A DNA stretch of 64,000 bases from CAZWAP01 sp964632005. Its GTDB lineage: Bacteria; Planctomycetota; Phycisphaerae; Sedimentisphaerales; Anaerobacaceae. The stretch covers positions 1 to 64,000 of the forward strand of contig CAZWAP010000003.1 of the NCBI GenBank assembly GCA_964632005.1, in the 5' to 3' direction. This document shows, in pieces, positions 1-8,196 of the stretch. Numbering within the stretch: position 1 is the stretch's first letter; every line of letters starts with the position of its first letter. The position numbers and the translations under genes were made by a program. Below the pieces are notes generated by a model that did no database searches, had not been told where the DNA came from, and worked only from the letters and a program-made list of their open reading frames with translations.

Positions 1-2
1 AT

Positions 3-86
3 TCCGACCTCGTCCCCGCAGATGGCTGCGGCGTTGAGCAGATTAACCGTGTGATAGTCACTTGTCAAAAGAAAAAGCGGCCGTAG
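3..86 (+). CDS. Possible 3' end of a CDS cut by the window edge
   Basis: Frame 3 stays open from the first bases to a TAG at 84-86. Its first codons favour G/C at the third position, as in the real genes here, and encode a plausible tail (…ADGCGVEQINRVIVTCQ…). I do not recognise the family. The fragment is too short to exclude chance, so this is only a candidate for the end of a gene lying upstream of the window. Confidence 0.3.
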   Translation, partial: SDLVPADGCGVEQINRVIVTCQKKKRP

Positions 87-936
87 TTTGCCCTGCCCTC
101 GGAGGTCTTTTTCGGATAAACGACCTGCCCCGTTTTCGCAGGTTCGGTGCTTGCCGGAGACTTCCGCACTCCTGTACCCATCAGGCACGGGCGTATGCAA
201 CCCGATGCAGCCGGCCTGGCGACGGAGCTCGGCAAAGCTGGTCGGCGTCACATAGCCCGGGTTGCTGTCAGGCCGATGGCGATTATAGTGCCTCGGCCGA
301 CGTCCCAGAGCGTATCGCATCTCGGAGATTCGCCATATAATGGCCTTATGCTCCAAACTCTGGTGTACCAGAGAATATCACAACAGGAGCTAATGGCTGG
401 TGGAGCTTGGAGAGATTTGCGGGAATTCCTGTTGAAATCTTGACGATACTGAATGACCTGCAGTGATACGTGATGAACGTCGGTGGGATTGCAAGTTTTT
501 TGGCCGAAGGTGTCTGGGCGTAACTTATTTTAAACAAGCAGGTTACGGGTTTGGCGAAGGCGAATCCAGCCCGTCGTTTGGCCCGGGCTGCACGTTCGAG
601 AAGCGCCCGGGCCACGGTTCCGGCCACACAAGCCAGCTGGCATCTTGCCGAGAAGACCACCCATAGGAAATCCGACCGGCCTGGAGGGCTTATCCTGCTG
701 CGCCCGGTTACCACGACAGACAAGCAACGCCTGCCATAGAATTACCAACAGCCACAGAGCCGCCGAGAGCAAGCCGATTTTTCAACCCCGTAGTCCAATC
801 CCTAATCTATCCACATACCGTTGGCCGATAATGAATATCAGAGCAGAAACCTGTTGAAACCGTTCCGGCGTTTGCCTACAATCCGGCAAATTTTCTGACC
901 GATCGGTTACGGTTCGAAGCTGTTGAGGCCCCACAG
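87..936. other. 850-bp stretch without a convincing gene
   Basis: All six frames give only short ORFs rich in Arg/Pro/Ser/Cys with no recognisable domain. Visible signals are a TATAAT at 336-341, a palindrome at 358-373 (CTCTGGT-gt-ACCAGAG), and an AGGAG box ahead of a 16-codon ORF at 393-443. No promoter or strong ribosome-binding site for hisA stands out. It may be regulatory or decayed sequence. Confidence 0.5.
358..373. repeat. Short palindrome, possible operator
   Basis: Two perfect 7-base arms, CTCTGGT and ACCAGAG, are separated by 2 bases. The palindrome lies about 17 bases after a TATAAT (336-341) and 20 bases before a short ORF with an AGGAG ribosome-binding site. The geometry suits a repressor site or a small hairpin. 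No good -35 box accompanies the TATAAT. Confidence 0.3.
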
Positions 937-1659
937 ATGTACGTGATACCTGCAATAGACCTGCGAGATGCAAAATGTGTCAGGCTGGTCCAGGGCGACT
1001 ACAATCGCCAGATAGTATACCGCAACGACCCGGTCAAGCAGGCCGAAGAGTTCAGCAAGGCCGGTGCCGAATGGCTCCATATTATAGACCTTGACGGGGC
1101 AAAACTCGGCAAGCCCGTCAACACCGACGCGATATCGGCAATTGCCGGGCTGGGAGTTTTCAAAATCCAGGTCGGCGGCGGACTGCGAGATGAAGAGTCA
1201 GTCAGGAAAGTGCTCGACATAGGTATCGAGCGGGTCATCGTAGGCACCAAGGCCGTGGGCGACTTCGAATGGTTCGCCCAGATGACCGGGAAGTTCAGGG
1301 GCAAGATCGCGCTGGGCCTCGACGCCCGTGGCTCGACGGTTGCCACTCACGGCTGGACACAGCAGGCCCCACAGGGCCTTCTCGAATTCGCGGTGCAGGC
1401 CGCCAGGCTGCCCATCGCCGCGATAATCTACACCGACATTGCCAGGGACGGAATGATGGGCGGTCCCAACTTCGAAAGAACAAAGGCCCTGGTTGACGCC
1501 GTGGACGTACCCATCGTCGCCGCCGGAGGCATCAGCCGACTGGAAGACATCCAAAAGCTCGCTGAGTTAGGTCTCGAAGCTGTCGTAGTCGGCAGGGGCC
1601 TGTACGAGGGAACGCTCGACCTGGCCGAGGCTATCAAAGCAGCGGCGCGAGCCGGCTGA
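937..1659 (+). CDS. hisA: HisA, ProFAR isomerase of histidine biosynthesis
   Basis: This 240-residue (beta/alpha)8-barrel enzyme isomerises ProFAR to PRFAR, the fourth step of histidine biosynthesis, in the cytoplasm. The family's two catalytic acids are visible: Asp8 in the N-terminal VIPAIDLR motif and Asp129 in LGLDARG. The phosphate-binding signatures VGGGLR (near 79-84) and AAGGISR are also present. Length matches the family (about 240). The usual partners hisH, hisF and hisB are absent nearby, so the gene stands alone between a non-coding stretch and a sugar locus. The ATG at 937 fits the conserved N-terminus, although its ribosome-binding site is weak. Confidence 0.95.
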   Translation: MYVIPAIDLRDAKCVRLVQGDYNRQIVYRNDPVKQAEEFSKAGAEWLHIIDLDGAKLGKPVNTDAISAIAGLGVFKIQVGGGLRDEESVRKVLDIGIERVIVGTKAVGDFEWFAQMTGKFRGKIALGLDARGSTVATHGWTQQAPQGLLEFAVQAARLPIAAIIYTDIARDGMMGGPNFERTKALVDAVDVPIVAAGGISRLEDIQKLAELGLEAVVVGRGLYEGTLDLAEAIKAAARAG

Positions 1660-1866
1660 TAAGGGCACCGTGTTCACCGCTGGACCCTGGAGGGCGTGTG
1701 CTATAGGTGTGTTTTCGCAGCTGTTTACAGGCCGGCTCCAGCCGCAGGTTCTGCCTGGCTTCGACGAGAAACGCGTGACGCCGCGGTCCCATACGGGTCT
1801 GTTATGAAAAGGCCCTTTTTCTATCGTCTCAAACCGCGCCCGGGGTGATTATGGGTAGCTTGGGCG

Positions 1867-1896
1867 TTGACATTTGTGCGAGCTGGTGGATAGAAT
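1867..1896 (+). promoter_or_regulatory. Predicted sigma70 promoter of the rfbA operon
   Basis: A consensus TTGACA (1867-1872), an 18-base spacer and TAGAAT (1891-1896) lie 36 bases before the rfbA ATG. An AAGGAG ribosome-binding site precedes the start. This is the natural origin of transcription for the rfbA-rfbD-rfbB run after the 272-bp gap behind hisA. Confidence 0.6.
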
Positions 1897-1931
1897 TCGG
1901 TGTTTGAAAGAAAGCTGGCAAGGAGCTGATT

Positions 1932-2657
1932 ATGGACTTACGAGGCGTAGTGCTTGCGGGGGGGACCGGCTCGCGTCTTATGCCGCTGACGAAGGTTACA
2001 AACAAGCACCTGCTGCCCGTGGGGCAAAAGCCGATGATTTACTACCCCATTGAAAAGCTGACTTCGGCGGGCATCGAGGAGGTATTGATTGTCACGGGGG
2101 TCGAGCATATGGGGGACGTGGTAAGCCTTCTGGGGTCGGGCAAGGAGTTCGGGTGCCGGTTTACTTACAAGGTGCAGGACGAGGCTGGCGGTATCGCCCA
2201 GGCGCTGTCCCTGGCGGAGAATTTTGCCGGAGGCAATCCGGTGGCTGTGATCCTCGGCGACAATGTTTTCCGGGCGGGTCTGAAGCGCTATGCTGAGCGG
2301 TTCAGCGAGCAGGGGGGCGGAGCAAGGATTTTGATCAAGAAGGTGCCTGATCCGCGGCGTTTCGGGGTTGCGGAGCTTGCGGACGGGAAGGTGGTTGGGA
2401 TCGAGGAGAAACCGGGGAAGCCTAAGTCGGATTATGCGGTGACGGGTATCTATTTCTACGATGGCGAGGTTTTCGATGTCATACGGACGCTCAAACCGTC
2501 GGCGCGTGGGGAGCTGGAGATCACCCACGTCAACCAGGCTTATATTGAGAAGGGGCGGATGCATTACGACATTCTGGAGGGCTGGTGGTCTGACGCGGGG
2601 ACGTTCGAGTCCCTCGAGCGTGCCAACGAGCTGGTGATCAAGGAACCTCCTGAGTGA
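1932..2657 (+). CDS. rfbA: Glucose-1-phosphate thymidylyltransferase (RmlA-like, short form)
   Basis: A nucleotidyltransferase expected to form dTDP-glucose from dTTP and glucose-1-phosphate, supplying activated sugar for surface polysaccharide. The N-terminal LAGGTGSRL loop (residues 8-16), which binds the NTP phosphates, is intact. It is followed by the PVGQKPMIYYP segment typical of RmlA and by the metal-site ILGDN. At 241 residues it is a short-form enzyme, since classical RmlA has about 290 and an extra C-terminal regulatory region. The ATG at 1932 follows AAGGAG with good spacing. Genes for the next two dTDP-sugar steps follow. Related short enzymes may use other sugar phosphates, so the substrate is inferred from the neighbours. 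Confidence 0.85.
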   Translation: MDLRGVVLAGGTGSRLMPLTKVTNKHLLPVGQKPMIYYPIEKLTSAGIEEVLIVTGVEHMGDVVSLLGSGKEFGCRFTYKVQDEAGGIAQALSLAENFAGGNPVAVILGDNVFRAGLKRYAERFSEQGGGARILIKKVPDPRRFGVAELADGKVVGIEEKPGKPKSDYAVTGIYFYDGEVFDVIRTLKPSARGELEITHVNQAYIEKGRMHYDILEGWWSDAGTFESLERANELVIKEPPE

Positions 2658-2741
2658 GACCGGCAGCCGGACGGGGTGGTGAGCGGCGGCGGATTGTGCC
2701 GGCCGGCGATGTCGGTATTTTCTTAGGGTGGACTTGTGACC

Positions 2742-3584
2742 ATGGCCAAAGAGGTAGTCGCTGTTCTTGGAGGCAGGGGGATGTTGGGCACGGACGTGGC
2801 AAAGCTGTACGACCGGCAGGGTTTCGCCGTCCGGGTTTTCGATCTGCCTGAGTTCGACATAACCGACCCAAGGCAGCTCAAGGGAGTTGTTGATTTGGCC
2901 GATGCCGTCATCAATTGCGCGGCCTATACGAACGTGGACGGGGCTGAGGGCGAGGCTGGCGTGGCCTACGAGGTGAACGCTGCTGCGGTTGGTCGGCTGG
3001 GCGAGTTGGCAGGTGCGGCGGGTAAATGGGTGCTGCACGTGAGCACTGATTTTGTCTTCGACGGGCAGTCTCAAGAGCCTTACAGGGAGACAGATACGCC
3101 GAACCCGATAAACGAGTACGGCAGGACCAAGCTGGCCGGCGAGCGGCTGTTGATGGAGAGCGGTTGTCGCAGTTGCATCGTGCGTGTTGAGTGGACGTAC
3201 GGTTTGGCGGGTAATAATTTTCCTGCCAAGCTGCTTGAACGGACGAAGTCTGGGGGGCAGGTCAAGGTCGTTGATGACCAGTTCGGCTCGCCGACCGCGA
3301 CGGCCGAGGCAGCCAAGGCTATGTGCGCATTGCTGCGGCAAAAACCGGAAGGGATCTTTCATTTTGCCAGCGAAGGCTACGCGAGCCGGTACGAGGTGGC
3401 GAAGTTCATATTTGACAGGCTGGGTGTTGATATTAAGCTGTTGCCGTGTAAGACGAGTGACTTTGTCAGTCCTGCGCGGCGGCCCTTGAACAGCCGATTT
3501 GATTGCAGCAAGATCAAGAACCTGTTGGATGAGCCGATAAGGCCCTGGCAGGTCCCGCTGGAAGAATTCCTGAGGCAATTATGA
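2742..3584 (+). CDS. rfbD: dTDP-4-dehydrorhamnose reductase-like protein (RmlD family)
   Basis: An extended short-chain dehydrogenase that in the classical pathway reduces dTDP-4-keto-L-rhamnose to dTDP-L-rhamnose with NAD(P)H. Visible signatures are the Rossmann glycine motif GGRGMLG (10-16), the STDFVFDG strand (101-108) and the catalytic Tyr126-x3-Lys130 in EYGRTK. Length (280) fits the family. The ATG at 2742 is preferred; an in-frame GTG lies two codons upstream. The gene overlaps rfbB by 4 bp, implying translational coupling. RfbC, the epimerase making its usual substrate, is not in the window, so it must be elsewhere or the product may be a different deoxysugar. Confidence 0.85.
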   Translation: MAKEVVAVLGGRGMLGTDVAKLYDRQGFAVRVFDLPEFDITDPRQLKGVVDLADAVINCAAYTNVDGAEGEAGVAYEVNAAAVGRLGELAGAAGKWVLHVSTDFVFDGQSQEPYRETDTPNPINEYGRTKLAGERLLMESGCRSCIVRVEWTYGLAGNNFPAKLLERTKSGGQVKVVDDQFGSPTATAEAAKAMCALLRQKPEGIFHFASEGYASRYEVAKFIFDRLGVDIKLLPCKTSDFVSPARRPLNSRFDCSKIKNLLDEPIRPWQVPLEEFLRQL

Positions 3585-4594
3585 ATAGACTACTGGTCAC
3601 GGGTGGTGCTGGATTCGTAGGTAGCAACTTCGTGCGGATGGTGCTGAGCGAGCATCGGGAGACGTTCGTTGTGAATCTCGATAAGCTGACGTACGCGGGG
3701 AATCTTGCGAACCTGGCGGGCTTTCTGGACAGGCCCAACCACAAGTTCGTCAAGGGCGACATACGTGACGGGCAGCTCGTGGAGAAGTTAATTGATGAGT
3801 ACCGCCTGGAGGCGATTGTCAATTTCGCGGCGGAGAGTCACGTAGACCGCTCTATCACCGGTGCGAAAGTTTTCATCGAGACGAACGTTACGGGGACGCT
3901 GACCCTTCTGGAGGCGGCGCGGGATCGGCAGCTGGAGAAATTTGTTCAGATCTCCACGGACGAGGTCTACGGGTCTTTGGGGTCGGAGGGCAAATTCACC
4001 GAGCAGACGCCGCTGAGCCCGAATTCTCCATACTCGGCGAGCAAGGCTGCGGCGGACCACTTGGTCGAGGCGTTCGGACATACGTGGGGCCTGAAGTACA
4101 ACATCACGCGGTGCTCAAACAACTACGGGCCCTACCAGTTCCCGGAGAAGCTGATACCGCTGATGATAAACAATGCGCTCAACGACAAGGAGCTTCCGGT
4201 TTACGGTGACGGTCTTTATGTGCGGGATTGGCTGTATGTTTATGATCACTGCACGGCTGTTTGGCAGGTGCTGCAGGAAGCGCCGCCGGGCGAAGTTTAC
4301 AACATAGGCGGCTGCAACGAGAAGGCGAACCTGGAGGTTGTTGGGCTTATACTGGAGCGGCTGAACAAGCCGAAGTCGTTGATAAGGCACGTCAAAGACA
4401 GGCCCGGCCACGATAGGAGGTATGCAATCGACGCTTCCAAGATAATCAATGAGCTTGACTGGAAGCCTTCGGTGAGCTTCGAGGAGGGGATAGACAGGAC
4501 GATAAACTGGTACGTTGCGAACCAGGACTGGCTGGCCAAGGTGGTTTCGGGCGAGTACCAGAAGTACTACGAGTCGATGTACTCGAACCGTTAG
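3581..4594 (+). CDS. rfbB: dTDP-glucose 4,6-dehydratase
   Basis: This enzyme converts dTDP-glucose to dTDP-4-keto-6-deoxyglucose, the branch point for rhamnose and many amino-deoxysugars. The NAD-binding GGAGFVGS (8-15) is present. So are the dehydratase-specific Asp127-Glu128 in STDEVYG and the catalytic Tyr151-x3-Lys155 in YSASK, together defining RmlB rather than a simple epimerase. Length (337) is standard. Its ATG overlaps the rfbD stop as ATGA. The gene closes the dTDP-sugar block and is followed after 21 bp by a glycosyltransferase, which fits one polysaccharide transcript. Confidence 0.93.
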   Translation: MNRLLVTGGAGFVGSNFVRMVLSEHRETFVVNLDKLTYAGNLANLAGFLDRPNHKFVKGDIRDGQLVEKLIDEYRLEAIVNFAAESHVDRSITGAKVFIETNVTGTLTLLEAARDRQLEKFVQISTDEVYGSLGSEGKFTEQTPLSPNSPYSASKAAADHLVEAFGHTWGLKYNITRCSNNYGPYQFPEKLIPLMINNALNDKELPVYGDGLYVRDWLYVYDHCTAVWQVLQEAPPGEVYNIGGCNEKANLEVVGLILERLNKPKSLIRHVKDRPGHDRRYAIDASKIINELDWKPSVSFEEGIDRTINWYVANQDWLAKVVSGEYQKYYESMYSNR

Positions 4595-4615
4595 TGGAAG
4601 GGGGCCGTCCGGGCG

Positions 4616-5431
4616 ATGTCCGAATTGATAAAGGGCAAGGCGACAATATGTATCGCCAATTACAGGACGCTGGATTTTACGCGGTTGTCTCTTCGGTGCA
4701 TACGGAAGTTCACCAGGTACCCGTACGAGGTGATCGTCGTCGATAACGACTCGCGCGACGAATCGCTGGACTACCTAAAATCGCTCGGCTGGATCCGCCT
4801 GTTGGAGCGCCAGACCAGGGATGATTGCAGCGGCAGCCGCTCGCACAGTGCAGCCCTGCAGCTGGGTTTTGAGAACTGCAACACCGAGTTTTTTGTGTCG
4901 ATGCACTCTGATGCCCTTGTCTACAGGCAAAACTGGCTGAGCGATTTGGTGGGTTATTTCAGGGCTAACGAGAGGATAGCCTGTGTCGGCTCGGGCAAGC
5001 TCGAGCTGAAGCCCCGATGGCAGGTGTTGCTGAAAAAGGCCACCGACCTCAAGGCCCTGAGGCGGAGGCTGCTCGGGCCCACCGATCGGGCCGGCGGACC
5101 CCGTTACTACAATCGCACGATATGCTGCCTGTACCGCACGCGGATCCTGCGTGAGGAGGGGCTTTCTTTTCTTACCGATGAGCAAAAGGGCCTGACCGGG
5201 GGCGAGAAGCTGTACTTTGAGCTTGTGGACAGGGGCTATCCGACCATCGAGCTTCCGCCGAAGCTGATGAGCAGGTACGTGATACACGTCGGACACGCCA
5301 CTCAGGCGGTGAACGTGGGGGAGTTCCACATAAGAAAGAGGACCGTCAGGAAGTGCGGGCGATTCACCGCGAAGGTGATGGCGATGCAGGTGATTCGAGA
5401 GGTCCTGGCCGACGATTCGCTCGATAGATAA
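4616..5431 (+). CDS. Family 2-like glycosyltransferase
   Basis: A cytoplasmic GT-A-type transferase. The N-terminus has the family 2 pattern: a beta strand (ATICIANYR), then VIVVDNDSRDES, whose aspartates bind the nucleotide sugar. A later strand ending in MHSDA probably supplies the DxD-type metal site. No membrane helix is apparent, and the 271-residue length suits a single-domain GT2. The sugar donor cannot be read from sequence; a dTDP-deoxysugar from the preceding genes is likely. The gene is 21 bp after rfbB and probably cotranscribed. A 214-bp gap follows. Confidence 0.8.
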   Translation: MSELIKGKATICIANYRTLDFTRLSLRCIRKFTRYPYEVIVVDNDSRDESLDYLKSLGWIRLLERQTRDDCSGSRSHSAALQLGFENCNTEFFVSMHSDALVYRQNWLSDLVGYFRANERIACVGSGKLELKPRWQVLLKKATDLKALRRRLLGPTDRAGGPRYYNRTICCLYRTRILREEGLSFLTDEQKGLTGGEKLYFELVDRGYPTIELPPKLMSRYVIHVGHATQAVNVGEFHIRKRTVRKCGRFTAKVMAMQVIREVLADDSLDR

Positions 5432-5553
5432 GGGGAGATTTCTGGGGCTGCCTTTGTCCGCAGATAAGTGCCGCCCCTGCTTTGCGCTTTCTTGGGGCGA
5501 TGGAGGGCAGTGACGGTGAATACCAAAAGGCATCGAGAGTGGCGAAGTTTATC

Positions 5554-5582
5554 TTGCTCAGTGGTGGCGTATGGCATATATT
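5554..5582 (+). promoter_or_regulatory. Possible sigma70 promoter of the carbamoyltransferase module
   Basis: TTGCTC (5554-5559), a 17-base spacer and TATATT (5577-5582) lie 63 bases before the start at 5646, within the 214-bp gap after the glycosyltransferase. The -35 box matches consensus at four of six bases. It would let the carbamoyltransferase/SxtJ/DUF5989/SGNH block be expressed separately. Confidence 0.4.
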
Positions 5583-5645
5583 CTGGCCGGCTGGAATCTC
5601 GGCCGATGTGCGTAAAAAGATATGGTTCGCTCAAGGGAGCGGTAT

Positions 5646-7463
5646 ATGTACATACTTGGGATCTCGGCGTTTTATCACGATAGCGCCGCGGCGCTCGTAG
5701 AGGACGGCAGGATAGTAAGTGCCGCGCAGGAAGAGCGTTTTACACGGAAGAAGCACGATTTTTCCTTTCCGAAAAACGCGATTGCTTTTTGCCTGCGAAG
5801 CGCGGGACTAAAGGCCGCCGATCTCGACTACGTTGCATTCTACGACAAGCCTTTTGTCAAGTTCGAGCGGATCCTCGAGACGTACCTGGCGTATGCCCCG
5901 CGCGGGGTTGGGACATTTATAAAGGCGGTGCCGCTTTGGATAAAGAAGAAGCTGTGGATGAAGGACTTGATTGCCAAAGAGCTTGACTACACGGGGACAA
6001 TGATATTTCCGGAGCACCACGAATCCCACGCGGCATCTGCTTTTTTCCCGTCACCTTTTCAGGAGGCGGCTTTCTTGACGATAGATGGGGTGGGTGAATG
6101 GACGACGGCCAGCTATGGCGTGGGCAAGGGCAACACAGTCGAGATACTCTCGGAGATACACTTTCCTCATTCGCTGGGTCTGCTCTACTCGGCGTTTACG
6201 TATTACACGGGGTTCAAGGTGAACTCCGGTGAATACAAGGTGATGGGACTGGCGCCGTACGGCCGGCCTATATACAGAGACTTGATACTCAAGGAACTGA
6301 TTGACCTGAAGGAGGACGGCTCCTTCAAGCTCAATATGAAGTACTTTGATTACTGCGTGGGGCGGACGATGACGAATAAGCGGTTCCACAAGCTATTCGG
6401 TGGGCCGCCCCGAAGACCTGAGACACTGTTGACGCAGCGGGATATGGACCTGGCGCGTTCGGTGCAGGAGGTGATCGAGGAGGCGATGCTGCGTATGGTG
6501 CGGCATGTTCACAAGCAGACGGGGCGGGACTGCTTGTGCCTGGCCGGTGGGGTGGCGTTGAATTGTGTGGGCAACGGGCGGATATTGCGTGAAGGGCCGT
6601 TTGAGCGTATCTGGATCCAGCCGGCGGCGGGCGACGCGGGTGGTGCGGTGGGTGCGGCCCTGTTCACCTGGTATCAGTACCTCGGCAACAGCAGGCAGGC
6701 CGACAATGAGAATGACTTTCAGCGCGGCTCGTACCTCGGGCCGGAGTTCACGGATGACGAGATACTCGACTACCTGCAAGGCAAGGGGATACCGTATCAG
6801 AGGTTGAGCCGGGAGGAGATTCCGGAGAAGGTTGCAGACCTGATTGCCCAGCAGAAGGTTGTGGGCTGGTTTCAGGGACCGATGGAATTCGGGCCCAGGG
6901 CGCTTGGGTCGCGGTCAATCATTGGCGACGCACGCTCGCCGAAGATGCAGGAGGTGATGAATTTGAAGATCAAGTTCAGGGAGAGCTTCCGTCCGTTTGC
7001 TCCGTCGGTGTTGGAGGAGAAGGCCGACGAGTATTTCGACATCCAAACCAAGAGCCCGTATATGCTTCTTGTCGCGCCGGTCAAGAACGGAATTCGGCGT
7101 GCGATGACGGCCGAAGAGGAGAAGCTGTTCGGGCTGGATAAGCTGCGCGTGGTGCGCTCGAGCATACCGGCTGTTACGCACGTGGATTACTCGGCTCGTA
7201 TCCAGACGGTGGACCGCCGGACGAATCCGCTGTACTACCAGATGATTTCGAAATTCGACGAGAAGTACGGCTGTCCGGTGATAATCAACACGTCGTTCAA
7301 CGTGCGGGGTGAACCTATCGTGTGCACCCCCGACGACGCCTTCTTGTGTTTTATGCGAACCAATATGGATTACCTGGTAATGGGCAGCTTTCTGCTGGAT
7401 AAGAAGCAACAGAAACCCCTTGAAGATGACATTGACTGGCGCAGCAAATTTGAGCTGGATTAG
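5646..7463 (+). CDS. Carbamoyltransferase (NodU/CmcH/SxtI family)
   Basis: A 605-residue O-carbamoyltransferase expected to pass a carbamoyl group from carbamoyl phosphate (via carbamoyl-AMP) to a hydroxyl, here probably on a glycan. The N-terminal Kae1-like domain shows GISAFYHDSAAALV and the metal-binding His cluster in FPEHHESHAASAF. The C-terminal YrdC-like domain carries MEFGPRALGSRSI, the hallmark of the family. The start was set at 5646 (MYILGIS…) because AGGGAG lies directly upstream and homologues begin this way; an ATG 24 bases earlier would add an unusual extension. SxtJ-like and DUF5989 genes follow, as in the saxitoxin locus and many glycan loci. Confidence 0.93.
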   Translation: MYILGISAFYHDSAAALVEDGRIVSAAQEERFTRKKHDFSFPKNAIAFCLRSAGLKAADLDYVAFYDKPFVKFERILETYLAYAPRGVGTFIKAVPLWIKKKLWMKDLIAKELDYTGTMIFPEHHESHAASAFFPSPFQEAAFLTIDGVGEWTTASYGVGKGNTVEILSEIHFPHSLGLLYSAFTYYTGFKVNSGEYKVMGLAPYGRPIYRDLILKELIDLKEDGSFKLNMKYFDYCVGRTMTNKRFHKLFGGPPRRPETLLTQRDMDLARSVQEVIEEAMLRMVRHVHKQTGRDCLCLAGGVALNCVGNGRILREGPFERIWIQPAAGDAGGAVGAALFTWYQYLGNSRQADNENDFQRGSYLGPEFTDDEILDYLQGKGIPYQRLSREEIPEKVADLIAQQKVVGWFQGPMEFGPRALGSRSIIGDARSPKMQEVMNLKIKFRESFRPFAPSVLEEKADEYFDIQTKSPYMLLVAPVKNGIRRAMTAEEEKLFGLDKLRVVRSSIPAVTHVDYSARIQTVDRRTNPLYYQMISKFDEKYGCPVIINTSFNVRGEPIVCTPDDAFLCFMRTNMDYLVMGSFLLDKKQQKPLEDDIDWRSKFELD

Positions 7464-7471
7464 CAGGTGGT

Positions 7472-7891
7472 ATGATAATCGAAGAGATTAAGAAGATCGA
7501 GGGTTCCAGGCGTGAGCTGCGGAAGTTTGCATTTGTGATGGCGGTTCCGCTGGCACTGATCGGTGGTTTTCTGCTGTGGCGTCAGAGCGGGTTGTGGTGG
7601 TACTTTCTGGCGGCGGCGGGCGTCTTTGCCTTCGTTGGCGTAACCGCGCCGGTCGTACTCAAACCTGTCCACACGGTCTGGATGAGCTTTGCGATCGTGA
7701 TGGGCTGGGTGATGACGCGCGTAATACTCGTAGCGCTTTTCTTTGTCGTACTGACGCCCATTGCGCTGTTGCTGCGGTTGTTAGGCAAGGATCTGCTGGA
7801 TCTCAAATTCGAGCGAGGCTCCTCGGAGAGCTACTGGCTACCGAGGAAAGTCGACGAATCCAAGAAGCCCGATTATACTAAGCAGTTCTGA
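7472..7891 (+). CDS. SxtJ-family membrane protein
   Basis: A 139-residue protein with a charged N-terminal helix (IIEEIKKIEGSRRELRKF) and about three hydrophobic segments (roughly residues 20-38, 43-63, 70-103). A short basic/acidic tail ends in KKPDYTKQF. This matches the SxtJ family, named from the saxitoxin cluster and usually found beside carbamoyltransferases; the biochemical role is unknown. It begins 8 bp after the carbamoyltransferase stop. I infer that it anchors or helps the transferase at the inner membrane. Confidence 0.85.
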   Translation: MIIEEIKKIEGSRRELRKFAFVMAVPLALIGGFLLWRQSGLWWYFLAAAGVFAFVGVTAPVVLKPVHTVWMSFAIVMGWVMTRVILVALFFVVLTPIALLLRLLGKDLLDLKFERGSSESYWLPRKVDESKKPDYTKQF

Positions 7892-7958
7892 GCGGTTGAC
7901 GCGGACCGGCTTCGGCCATATACTTGCGGGGAAGATAACGGTAGTTGCAGGAATCGAG

Positions 7959-8117
7959 ATGGGCAAACTATCAATAATGACGGAATTCTGGGAGTTTCTC
8001 AGGGCCCGGAAGAAGTGGTGGCTGATACCGATTATCGTTTCGCTCTTGCTGCTGGGGGCGTTGATAATCTTCGCAGAAGGCTCTGCGCTTTCACCGTGGT
8101 TGTACACCTTCTTCTGA
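7959..8117 (+). CDS. DUF5989 (SxtK-like) small membrane protein
   Basis: A 52-residue protein: an amphipathic start with the conserved EFWEFLRARKKWWL, one transmembrane helix (IIVSLLLLGALIIF), and an AxGSALSPWLYTFF ending. This is the DUF5989 pattern, found again and again next to carbamoyltransferase and SxtJ genes. The ATG at 7959 is chosen because the family begins just before EFWEFL and AGGA lies upstream; a longer frame from 7896 would add 21 unlikely residues. Function is unknown; a membrane scaffold for carbamoylation is an inference. Confidence 0.85.
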   Translation: MGKLSIMTEFWEFLRARKKWWLIPIIVSLLLLGALIIFAEGSALSPWLYTFF

Positions 8118-8196
8118 GCCGAGGCCCAGGCGTGGGGGAGGGGATAAAGCAGGCGCGTAGTTGTCTGCGGACGCCTTGAGGGCTGGAGAATCATTT

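Noticed and set aside
530..772. 80-codon minus-strand ORF beginning with a hydrophobic segment
   Set aside because: It has only a TTG start, no ribosome-binding site, an Arg/Gly-rich remainder and no homologous family in mind; kept as non-coding.
1804..1823. GAAAAGG-CCTTTTTC inverted repeat as a terminator of hisA
   Set aside because: The stem is A/T-rich and nearly loop-less with no proper T tail, so it is a weak candidate for termination.
1938..3578. 546-codon open frame antisense to rfbA and rfbD
   Set aside because: It spans two well-supported genes and their junction; the translation is His/Arg/Pro-rich without any fold signature.
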